DNA of 6,336 bases from an uncultured Collinsella sp. (GTDB lineage: Bacteria > Actinomycetota > Coriobacteriia > Coriobacteriales > Coriobacteriaceae), in contig CALBBA010000028.1 of the NCBI GenBank assembly GCA_937926755.1, positions 1-6,336 of the forward strand, in the 5' to 3' direction. The notes under the pieces were generated by a model. That model had not been told where the DNA came from. It saw only the letters and a list, made by a program, of their open reading frames with translations, and ran no database searches. Shown here piece after piece: positions 1 to 5,024 of the stretch; position 1 is the first letter of the stretch; every line of letters starts with the position of its first letter. The position numbers and the translations under genes are program-made.

Positions 1-55
1 GCAAGGCGGGGCCGAGGCCGCCTCGATCAATTTGCGAAAGAATCTTGACGGTACC
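1..55 (+). mobile_element. Right end of an IS256-family element, partial (cut by window edge)
   Basis: These 55 bases are identical to 2277-2331, the segment from just after the transposase stop codon to the right end of the complete IS256-family copy in this window. Identity stops exactly after GGTACC (50-55), where the two copies meet different flanks, so the IS boundary is placed at 55. The rest of this copy lies left of the window. It has the same orientation as the complete copy. Bases 27-55 are its right terminal inverted repeat. Confidence 0.9.
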
Positions 56-194
56 AGAGCGATAAAAGCATCTTTGCAAATTCAACTGAATAAGTTGAGA
101 AATTATCGTTGCTCAGCTCAACATAATTAAAGGAATTAACAAGCTCTCTTTCAAGAACCAAGTAGTAATCCCAATTTGATAAAGATAAACTCAT
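27..194 (-). pseudogene. 3'-truncated gene of unknown function, ending in IS sequence
   Basis: A minus-strand frame starts with ATG at 194 and runs 55 codons to a TGA at 27-29. It begins MSLSLSNWDYYLVLERELVN and continues with an ordered, non-repetitive sequence including FSTYSVEFAKMLL (residues 32-44). Residues 1-46 are encoded by A+T-rich native DNA. From Trp47 on, the codons lie inside the right end of the IS, so the tail WYRQDSFAN and the stop codon are IS-derived. GGGAG lies 10 nt upstream of the ATG, and a possible promoter is at 277-305. It lies downstream of the DUF2971-like gene on the same strand, with a 143-bp gap. I do not recognise the family with confidence. The F-x-T-Y-S-x-E-F-A-K pattern recalls uncharacterised proteins of accessory and defence regions, but that is from memory only. 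The original protein was presumably longer. Confidence 0.6.
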
Positions 195-969
195 AGACAA
201 GCAACTCCCGTTAACGTAAATTACACCAAATTATCTTTCGAAATGCCCCCGTAGATATAGCAATCGCCAGCTCAGAAGTCTACTGACGCCCGATTCAGCT
301 GACAAATAATTGACTATACGGCACTATTAAAGGATAACTAGCACTGTTCATCTACAGGAATATCCAGTTTATTCGCCGCGCAAATGCAAAGCTCTTTATC
401 CTCTTGAGTCATCCTGCTCCCAAGAATAACTCGCAACGGCTTGCATGGGCGTTGTACATAATTCATCTCAAGCTCATCTGGCTCTGGTACAAGACGGGCA
501 CGATATTCGTTCTCCCGCTCAAACACACTGCCCTTTCTGTAAATTGCCCGTAGATCACTAAGCATGTCATCACTGCTCACATTAAGACCAAGCATCCTAG
601 CAGCAGTCCAAGCAATTTGAGGGTCGCAATTAAATGGTTCGTCATCATATAAAATTGGTAATAATTCAGTGCGCATTCCGTTAGCTATGTTGCAATTGCG
701 AATAGCTTCTCTGTCGTAAGCAAGAACGAAACCCGCTTGGCTTTCGGAATATACATTCCACATATTCGAATCGCTAGGATTGTCCGTTAGGCACAAAATG
801 CGACAACAATTTCGGCAGCTATTCTGATGAACTGGGGCAACAAATCCTCCAACAAATAAGCGCAAGTTTTTAACAGCCGAGCGAAAAAGACTAACTTTTC
901 CCTCATCGGATAGTATCTCGAACTCATCTATTCTTGCTGGATTAAAAGGAGCCCCCAGAACCCCTAAAA
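56..969. other. A+T-rich remnant island between two IS256-family copies
   Basis: This block between the two IS ends is clearly richer in A and T than the IS elements and the chromosome to the right. Its two minus-strand genes use A/T-ending codons freely. Both genes are interrupted exactly at the IS boundaries, so the block is the inner part of a larger foreign segment. Bases 195-337 between the genes hold no supported coding frame, only a possible promoter. Confidence 0.75.
277..305 (-). promoter_or_regulatory. Possible sigma70-type promoter for the truncated gene at 27-194
   Basis: Reading the minus strand, TTGTCA (300-305, 5/6 to the -35 consensus) is followed after 17 nt by TAGACT (277-282, 4/6 to the -10 consensus). 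It lies upstream of the ATG at 194. An A+T-rich region yields such matches by chance, so this is tentative. Confidence 0.25.
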
Positions 970-979
970 GGTGACGCAT
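338..979 (-). pseudogene. DUF2971-like protein, 5'-truncated by IS insertion
   Basis: The frame is 213 codons. It carries hallmarks I associate with DUF2971 (PF11185): a core of the form RILCLT-x8-MW-x3-S-x3-GFVLAYD (residues 60-89), then LLPILYDDEP (106-115), FERENEYR (153-160, the usual charged E-x-E-[WY]-R region), and KPLRVILGSRM (180-190) near the end. Biochemical function is unknown for the family; it occurs in accessory regions, often near phage defence genes. The start is suspect. The ATG at 977-979 lies inside the left terminal repeat of the IS (970-998), so residues 1-3 are IS-encoded and native sequence begins around Leu4. Full family members normally have a further N-terminal segment before the N-x-x-D-x-[FY]-E-like motif seen near residues 13-21. 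The IS sequence upstream offers GAAAG five bases before the ATG, so a shortened protein could still be made. Cysteines 55, 58 and 59 cluster. The downstream truncated gene is on the same strand and may have shared the operon. Confidence 0.65.
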
Positions 980-998
980 AATTTCTTTCGCAAATTGA
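970..998 (+). repeat. Left terminal inverted repeat of the IS
   Basis: This begins GGTGACGCATAAT and contains the 16-bp core TTCTTTCGCAAATTGA (983-998), which is perfectly inverted at 2303-2318. CATAAT (977-982) matches the -10 consensus at 5/6 but has no -35 at the right distance in the present flank. Confidence 0.85.
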
Positions 999-1010
999 CA
1001 ACCGCATAGC

Positions 1011-1039
1011 GGAACACGGCCCGCGCCCCGTCATATGAT
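1011..1039 (+). promoter_or_regulatory. Possible resident transposase promoter
   Basis: TATGAT (1034-1039) is a 5/6 match to the -10 consensus. At 17-bp spacing upstream sits GGAACA (1011-1016), a poor -35 with 3/6. A perfect TTGACA at 995-1000 lies too far upstream (33 bp) to pair with it and has no other -10. Overall this looks like a weak promoter, as expected for an insertion sequence that limits its own transposase. Confidence 0.3.
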
Positions 1040-1084
1040 TTCTAGCGGCTAAACAACAAATCAACGACGAAAGGGGCACGGGCC

Positions 1085-2275
1085 GTGTCTGCGAACATCG
1101 TAACAGTCGACGAGGAGTCGCTGCGCAAGGACATAAAGAATCTGGTGAGGAAGACCGTCGAGGAGACGCTCAACGCGCTGCTCGACGAGGAGGCGTCCGA
1201 GCTCGTAGGGGCCGGGCGCTACGAGAGGACGGCAGGCCGGGAGGCATACCGCAGCGGCCACTACGCGAGAAAGCTCGTCACCGGGGCAGGAGAGGTCGAG
1301 CTCAACGTGCCGAAGCTGCGCGGCGCGACCTTCCAGACGGCCGTTATCGAGCGCTACCGCAGGCGCGAGACTTCGGTCGAGGAGGCCATCGTCGAGATGT
1401 ACCTCGCGGGCGTCTCGACCAGGAGAATCGAGGACGTCTCCGAACTCCTCTGGGGAGCGCCCGTGTCCTCCGGCACCGTCTCCAACCTCAACGAGAAGGC
1501 GTTCGCGTCCATCGAGGCCTGGCGCCAGAGGCCGCTCGAGGGCGATTACCCTTACGTTTTCGTCGACGGCATCTACCTCAAGCGCAGCTGGGGAGGGTCC
1601 TACGAGAACGTGGCCGTTCTGGTGGCCATCGGCGTCAACTCCACCGGCGACCGGGAGGTCATCGGCTGCGCGGAGGGCTACACCGAGTCGGCGGACTCGT
1701 GGCGCGAGTTCTTCTCGTGGCTCAGGGGGCGCGGGCTCTCCGGCGTGCGGCTCGTCACCGGCGACAAGTGCGCGGGGATGCTCGGTGCGCTCGAGGAGGT
1801 GTTCCCCGGGGCACGCTACCAGCGCTGCACGGTCCACTTCTACCGAAACGTGTTGGGAAGGGTGCCCGTGACCAGGAGGAAGGCCGTGGCGCGCTTGCTG
1901 AAGGCGATTCACGCGCAGGAATCGCGCGAGGCGTGCTCGAGGAAGGCGGCGGAGGTGGCGGACGAGCTGGACGGGATGAGGCTCGGCGCGGCCGCGAGGA
2001 CGGTGCGCGACGGCTTCTCCGAGACTCTCGCCTACACGGACTTCCCGCCGGAGCACTGGCGCAGAATCCGGACCAATAACGGTATCGAGCGCATCAACCG
2101 CGAGATCAGGCGGAGGACGAGAGTCGTAGGGACCTTCCCGGACGGCAACTCGGCCCTGATGCTGGTGACGGCGAGGCTGAAGTACATCGTGGAGCACGAA
2201 TGGGGCAAGAGGAGGTACCTGGACATGTCGAAGCTGGAGGAGATGGACGAGCTGAGCAAGAAGGCGGAGGGCTAG
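1085..2275 (+). CDS. IS256-family (Mutator-type) DDE transposase
   Basis: This 396-aa protein catalyses cutting and strand transfer at the IS ends. The likely catalytic triad is Asp161 (in YVFVDGIY), Asp227 (in LVTGDKCAGM) and Glu335 (in NNGIERIN). The family's C-x2-H follows the second Asp at Cys248 and His251 (QRCTVHFYRN). The N-terminal part includes a helical segment rich in charged residues (about 10-40), then GREAYRSGHYARKLVTGAGEV-type DNA-binding sequence. Residues 97-138 (EEAIVEMYLAGVSTRRIEDV and following) are the family's helix-turn-helix-like region. Length is normal for the family (about 390-420 aa), and there is no frameshift or stop. The start is GTG at 1085, supported by AAAGGGG (1070-1076) eight bases upstream. 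The gene fills the element, ending 56 bp before its right end. A long opposite-strand frame (1061-2197) is a G+C artefact. Confidence 0.95.
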   Translation: MSANIVTVDEESLRKDIKNLVRKTVEETLNALLDEEASELVGAGRYERTAGREAYRSGHYARKLVTGAGEVELNVPKLRGATFQTAVIERYRRRETSVEEAIVEMYLAGVSTRRIEDVSELLWGAPVSSGTVSNLNEKAFASIEAWRQRPLEGDYPYVFVDGIYLKRSWGGSYENVAVLVAIGVNSTGDREVIGCAEGYTESADSWREFFSWLRGRGLSGVRLVTGDKCAGMLGALEEVFPGARYQRCTVHFYRNVLGRVPVTRRKAVARLLKAIHAQESREACSRKAAEVADELDGMRLGAAARTVRDGFSETLAYTDFPPEHWRRIRTNNGIERINREIRRRTRVVGTFPDGNSALMLVTARLKYIVEHEWGKRRYLDMSKLEEMDELSKKAEG

Positions 2276-2279
2276 AGCA

Positions 2280-2299
2280 AGGCGGGGCCGAGGCCGCCT
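2280..2299 (+). other. Small hairpin just after the transposase stop codon
   Basis: AGGCGG (2280-2285) and CCGCCT (2294-2299) form a perfect 6-bp stem with an 8-base loop, four bases after the TAG. It is not followed by a T-run, so it is not a convincing intrinsic terminator. It could slow 3' decay or weakly attenuate transcription. The same hairpin is present in the partial IS copy at 4-23. Confidence 0.3.
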
Positions 2300-2302
2300 C
2301 GA

Positions 2303-2331
2303 TCAATTTGCGAAAGAATCTTGACGGTACC
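2303..2331 (+). repeat. Right terminal inverted repeat of the IS, with outward -35-like box
   Basis: This is the inverted partner of 970-998; the 16-bp core is 2303-2318. It contains TTGACG (2321-2326), a 5/6 match to the -35 consensus pointing outward, as many insertion sequences carry in their right end. No -10 box sits 16-18 bp beyond it in the present flank. An identical copy is at 27-55. Confidence 0.85.
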
Positions 2332-2379
2332 GTTTTTTGGCCACAGTCCTTCGGAGGGTCCTCGAAAATAGTCCCGAGC

Positions 2380-2409
2380 CGGCACTTTAGGAACGTCCCT
2401 AAAGTGCCG
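2380..2409. repeat. Perfect 12-bp inverted repeat (hairpin) with 6-base loop
   Basis: CGGCACTTTAGG (2380-2391) and CCTAAAGTGCCG (2398-2409) are exact reverse complements around AACGTC, itself half of a further short palindrome. No T-run follows on either strand, so it is a poor intrinsic terminator. It may be a dispersed palindromic repeat, a protein-binding site or a remnant end of a small mobile element. Confidence 0.75.
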
Positions 2410-2429
2410 ACACCGCGTCTGCCTGCGGT

Positions 2430-2484
2430 GGCCGCGCGCCGCTGCGTCGCTCCGCATCCTTGCGGGTTCGGATTCCTCCGCTTG
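2430..2484 (+). repeat. GC-rich repeat unit, copy 1 (short form)
   Basis: Begins GGCCGCGC, then GCTGCGTCGCT, then a 33-base block starting CCGCATCCTTGCGGGTTCGG. The 33-base block matches copy 2 (2565-2666) at 31 of 33 positions. It contains a T-arm-like GGTTCGGATTCCTCCG (2465-2480). Confidence 0.65.
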
Positions 2485-2530
2485 GCGGCGTTGGCTCGAT
2501 TTGCTTGACGTGAGGGGCTCTTGGCTGGTG

Positions 2531-2546
2531 TGGGACGGAGGGATTC
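2531..2546 (-). repeat. 16-bp copy of the tRNA-Gln 3' end
   Basis: TGGGACGGAGGGATTC here is identical to 2722-2737, which encode the acceptor 3' strand and part of the T arm of tRNA-Gln, and it has the same orientation. Similarity stops sharply afterwards. Such a partial tRNA 3' copy is what an old attachment site leaves, but 16 bp in a repeat-rich region is weak evidence. Confidence 0.45.
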
Positions 2547-2564
2547 CGCGTCCGCCTGGTCGGC

Positions 2565-2666
2565 GGCCGCGCCCCGCTGCGTCGCTTCGCTCCTTGCGTG
2601 CTGCGCTGGAAAACGCTTCGCGTTTCCTCAGCTCCGCACCCTTGCGGGTTCGAATTCCTCCGCTTG
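2565..2666 (+). repeat. GC-rich repeat unit, copy 2 (with 47-bp insertion)
   Basis: Same order of blocks as copy 1. After GCTGCGTCGCT it carries 47 extra bases containing a bulged palindrome (GGAAAACGC / GCGTTTCC), then resumes with CCGCACCCTTGCGGGTTCGA. Its GGTTCGAATTCCTCCG (2647-2662) differs from the tRNA-Gln T arm by one base, but lies on the opposite strand. Confidence 0.65.
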
Positions 2667-2676
2667 CCCACAAGAA

Positions 2677-2708
2677 AGCGCCCTGGGCCGTTATGGGCTC
2701 AGGGCGCT
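2677..2708 (-). terminator. Hairpin terminator downstream of tRNA-Gln
   Basis: AGCGCCCTG (2677-2685) and CAGGGCGCT (2700-2708) form a perfect 9-bp GC-rich stem, extended by inner GCC/GGC pairs. On the minus strand it starts 9 nt after the tRNA CCA end and is followed by TTCTTG, a short T-rich stretch. On the plus strand it is followed by GTTTT, so it could act in both directions. Confidence 0.55.
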
Positions 2709-2717
2709 CAGTTTTAA

Positions 2718-2792
2718 TGGCTGGGACGGAGGGATTCGAACCCCCAACAGCCGGCACCAAAAACCGGAGTTCTACCGTTGAACTACGTCCCA
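2718..2792 (-). tRNA. tRNA-Gln (anticodon TTG), CCA encoded
   Basis: The minus strand folds into a full cloverleaf. The acceptor stem TGGGACG pairs perfectly with CGTCCCA, and the D stem is GTTC/GAAC. The anticodon stem is CCGGT/GCCGG (one T-G pair) with loop TTTTGGT, giving anticodon TTG. The T stem GGGGG/CCCTC has one G-T pair and loop TTCGAAT. U1-A72 and discriminator G73 are typical of bacterial tRNA-Gln. CCA is encoded at 2718-2720. It starts 38 nt after the stop of the peptidoglycan-binding gene on the same strand. I see no clear promoter in that gap, so co-transcription with that gene is possible. Confidence 0.95.
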
Positions 2793-2830
2793 ATGTGTGG
2801 TGTTGCCCAAAAGTAACTCGTCTAGTTTAC

Positions 2831-3736
2831 CTAATCTGCGAGGGCATCGCAAACGCCGTCGAGTAGGCGTACGGCGAGCGTCTGCGCGTCGCTGGCCGTG
2901 AAGGTGCCGTTGTAGCGCGTCATGCCCGTGAGCTCAATGCGAATGCGAGCCGGCTTCTGTTGCGTGGCGACATTGGCGGTGCGGATGCGCTGGGCCAGGT
3001 TGTGGCACTCGGCGAGGGCAATCGTGGCGCGTGGCGCGGCGTCGGCAGGCAGCTCGTCGCTTGCGATCTCGAGCACCAGGTCAACGTCGGTTGGGACCTC
3101 GGAGTCGCAGAGCATCATGCCGCTGTTGTCGGTCGTTGCCGTGGCGATGTTCCACATGCGCGAAGCAACGCTGCGTGCGATGGGGTCCTCACCGATAACG
3201 GCGATCTGGAAGCGCTCGAGCACGTTGGCGGCGCGAGCAAAACCGATGCGGGACTCGGCTTCGGTGACCGAGGGCTTGCCCTCCCACACATGGTGCAGGC
3301 GGTTGATGTAGGCGTAGGTGTCCTGGAAGGCCATGCCGTCGGCAAATAGGCCGACATTTTCCTGGAACTGCTGCAGGGCGGCCTCGGTATGCGGACCAAA
3401 GTAGCCGTCGTCTTCGCCACAGGCAAAGCCCAAAACGTTGAGAGCACGCTGCAGGGCCTGCACATCGGCGCCATGGAAATTGGGCATGCGCAGATACAGA
3501 GTGCGGTCGCCCAGCTTATACGAGGCGTCGACCAGGGCGCTCCAACAGGGGATATCGACGGCATGACCGGCAGCAAGGCCGCTGTCGAGCCTGAAGGTGC
3601 TGACGGCCTGCTCGGTGGTGGTGCCAAAGCGCTTGTCGACAACCTCGGCGTCATCGATTGTATAGCCGAGCTGCAGAAGGCGGGACTGAACATCCTCGAC
3701 GGCTGCTCCCTGCATGCCCGTGGTAATAGGTTCCAT
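2831..3736 (-). CDS. Peptidoglycan-binding protein, CwlM-like with degenerate amidase domain
   Basis: This 301-aa protein has two tandem PG_binding_1 domains (PF01471), about residues 8-72 and 86-148. The second is clearest: DVQALQRALNVLGFACGEDD followed by GYFGPHTEAALQQFQ. There is no signal peptide or membrane segment, so it is probably cytoplasmic. The C-terminal part (about 175-301) has the length and spacing of an Amidase_3 fold but lacks the zinc-binding histidines and glutamates; nothing like DPGHGG is present. This layout recalls mycobacterial CwlM, a non-lytic cytoplasmic regulator of peptidoglycan precursor synthesis, so a regulatory rather than hydrolytic role is inferred. ATG at 3736 is supported by AAAGGGG (3744-3750), seven bases upstream. 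It follows the polyprenyl synthase on the same strand after 139 bp, with its own probable promoter, and precedes tRNA-Gln. Domain calls are firm; the CwlM relationship is moderate. Confidence 0.82.
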   Translation of the reverse strand: MEPITTGMQGAAVEDVQSRLLQLGYTIDDAEVVDKRFGTTTEQAVSTFRLDSGLAAGHAVDIPCWSALVDASYKLGDRTLYLRMPNFHGADVQALQRALNVLGFACGEDDGYFGPHTEAALQQFQENVGLFADGMAFQDTYAYINRLHHVWEGKPSVTEAESRIGFARAANVLERFQIAVIGEDPIARSVASRMWNIATATTDNSGMMLCDSEVPTDVDLVLEIASDELPADAAPRATIALAECHNLAQRIRTANVATQQKPARIRIELTGMTRYNGTFTASDAQTLAVRLLDGVCDALAD

Positions 3737-3804
3737 GAACGAACCCCTTTCGGCGTACCATTCGTACTATTTTGAGCGTGTGTCGGATAGACAACGCGAG
3801 ACAA

Positions 3805-3834
3805 TTTATAAACATGCACTCAATAGTGTAGCAA
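3805..3834 (-). promoter_or_regulatory. Probable promoter of the peptidoglycan-binding gene
   Basis: On the minus strand TTGCTA (3829-3834, 4/6) is followed after 18 bp by TATAAA (3805-3810, 5/6) in a locally A+T-rich stretch. This predicts a leader of about 60 nt before the ATG at 3736. Confidence 0.45.
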
Positions 3835-3875
3835 CTTGTACCCAAACTCGCTGCCCACAGGTTTTATGACCCCCG

Positions 3876-4940
3876 CTAGTTAAGACGCTCCACAAAGAAA
3901 TCTGCCATTGAGAGGAAGAGCTCGCGCGCATGCGGGTCGAGCTCGACGCCTTCGATAGCGGCCTTGGCCTTAGCGGTCAGGTCGAGCGCATAGGTGTGGG
4001 CGTAATCGATGGAGCCGGTCTCCTGGAAGATCTCCACGGCGCGTGCGAGCTGCGCAGGGTCCTCGGTGCCCGAGGAAAGGATCGCTTCAATCTCGTCGTG
4101 ATAGCGCTCATCGGACAGGGCGTGCACGGCAACGAGCGTGCGCTTGCCCTCGGTGATGTCGGTGCGGAAGTCCTTGTTGGCGGCCTCCTTGGTGCCGATC
4201 AAGTTGAGCAGGTCGTCTTGAATTTGGAAGGCAAGGCCCGTGTGCAGGCCAAAGGCGCGCAGCGCCTCAATTTGCTCCTCGCTGCCTCCGCCAATGATGG
4301 CTCCGGTGGCAAGCGGCGTCGCTCCGCTGTAGTACGCGGTCTTATGCGTCGCCATGTCCAGATAATCGTCGACCGAAATGTCAAAGCGCCCGTCGCGGAC
4401 CCAGCCCAGGTCGAGCGCCTGGCCCTCGATGGTACGGACGATCATCTCGGTAAGCTCGTGGAGCACGCGAAGCTTCACGTCTGCGTTGAGTGTGGGGTCG
4501 TCGAGAACCGTCTTGGTGACCATGGTGAGCGCCAGGTCACCGCAGTTGATGGCAAGACCGGTGCCCTCGGTAAGGTGCATGCAGGGCTTGCCGCGACGAA
4601 TCTGCCCGTTGTCGGCGATGTCGTCGTGGATGAGTGCGCCCGACTGAAAGTGCTCGATGGCCGCCGCTGCGCTGCGGGCGCTCTCAAAGCTGCCGCCTAC
4701 CGCAGTGGCGGCGAGCATGCAGATGAGCGGGCGGTGGCGCTTGCCAGCGTTTGCCGTAAATGCCGAGAGCGGGGTATACAGGTAGCGCTCGATATCGGCG
4801 GAAGTCGCCTGTCCGTCAAAGAACGTGGCCAGATAGTCGTTAATCTGGTCAAAGTGCTGGGCTAAAAAGCTAGTAAACGGACTGGACACGGGTTCTCGCA
4901 TTCTTTCTTGGGTTACATCGTTGCGGTGTGCAGATACCAT
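3876..4940 (-). CDS. Polyprenyl (isoprenyl) diphosphate synthase
   Basis: The 354-aa trans-isoprenyl diphosphate synthase (PF00348) condenses isopentenyl diphosphate with an allylic diphosphate in the cytosol. Visible motifs are GKRHRP (66-71), the first Asp-rich motif DDIAD (106-110) preceded by LIH, EGQALDL (172-178), K200-T201, the second Asp-rich region QIQDDLLN (239-246) and DITEGKRT (261-268). The second motif ends in Asn where DDxxD is usual; DDxxN-type motifs are known in some geranylgeranyl diphosphate synthases. Residues four and five before the first motif are Ala102 and Gly101. These are small, so a product longer than C15 is likely (C20 or more; menaquinone side chain or lipid carrier precursor). 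The ATG at 4940 has no clear ribosome binding site. An in-frame ATG at 4901 has AAGAAAG just upstream but very close; the first 13 residues are not family-conserved, so either start is possible. It lies 74 bp after the PTS-HAD gene. Confidence 0.9.
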   Translation of the reverse strand: MVSAHRNDVTQERMREPVSSPFTSFLAQHFDQINDYLATFFDGQATSADIERYLYTPLSAFTANAGKRHRPLICMLAATAVGGSFESARSAAAAIEHFQSGALIHDDIADNGQIRRGKPCMHLTEGTGLAINCGDLALTMVTKTVLDDPTLNADVKLRVLHELTEMIVRTIEGQALDLGWVRDGRFDISVDDYLDMATHKTAYYSGATPLATGAIIGGGSEEQIEALRAFGLHTGLAFQIQDDLLNLIGTKEAANKDFRTDITEGKRTLVAVHALSDERYHDEIEAILSSGTEDPAQLARAVEIFQETGSIDYAHTYALDLTAKAKAAIEGVELDPHARELFLSMADFFVERLN

Positions 4941-5012
4941 ATTGCCACATTGGAGTTGCCGGCGCGTCTGTTTTGGCGATTTGGAGAAACGGGACGCGTG
5001 CGCGTGCCGGCT

Positions 5013-5024
5013 GCTTATATAAGC
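5013..5024. other. Perfect 12-bp palindrome overlapping the PTS-HAD stop codon
   Basis: GCTTATATAAGC is fully self-complementary and spans the TAA of the fusion gene. It is too short and lacks a T-run to be a terminator. It could contain a TATA-like -10 for the synthase gene or bind a dimeric regulator, but no good -35 is seen. Confidence 0.25.

Larger units (their letters stand above)
970..2331 (+). mobile_element. Complete IS256-family insertion sequence, 1362 bp
   Basis: The boundaries come from the 29-bp imperfect terminal repeats (970-998 and 2303-2331, 22 of 29 positions matching, with a perfect 16-bp core TTCTTTCGCAAATTGA). They are supported by the loss of identity with the partial copy exactly after base 2331. 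Length and a single full-length transposase gene fit the family. The expected 8-bp target duplication is absent: the left flank is CCCTAAAA (962-969) and the right flank GTTTTTTG (2332-2339). The G+C-rich composition resembles the chromosome more than the A+T-rich island on its left. The element looks intact and may be mobile. Confidence 0.88.
2332..2717. other. Gene-free GC-rich intergenic region with repeats, between IS and tRNA-Gln
   Basis: No frame here looks like a real protein; the long open frames are Arg/Pro/Ser-rich translations of repeats and of the antisense tRNA. The region holds a strong hairpin (2380-2409), two related GC-rich units (2430-2484 and 2565-2666), fragments similar to the tRNA-Gln 3' end, and the tRNA's terminator-like hairpin (2677-2708). 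Confidence 0.7.

Noticed and set aside
309..331. TTGACT followed 17 bp later by GATAAC on the plus strand
   Set aside because: It would drive transcription antisense to the DUF2971-like gene, the -10 is only 4/6, and there is no plus-strand gene to serve.
1061..2197. 378-codon minus-strand open frame opposite the transposase
   Set aside because: It is a shadow of the G+C-rich transposase gene: Arg/Pro/Leu/Ala-rich, with no domain, and the plus-strand frame has clear catalytic motifs.
2430..2666. CRISPR-like array
   Set aside because: Only two unequal repeat units with no regular spacers and no cas genes.
2643..2670. Possible second tRNA on the plus strand (GGTTCGAATTCCTCCG...GCCCA)
   Set aside because: Only a T-arm-like piece is present. 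The T stem is mismatched and no acceptor partner, D arm or anticodon arm is found upstream.
2272..2866. Several overlapping open frames on both strands between the IS and the tRNA
   Set aside because: They translate GC-rich repeats and the antisense tRNA. Strings such as GTEGFEPPTAGTKN and GGIRTRK are typical spurious products of tRNA-like sequence.
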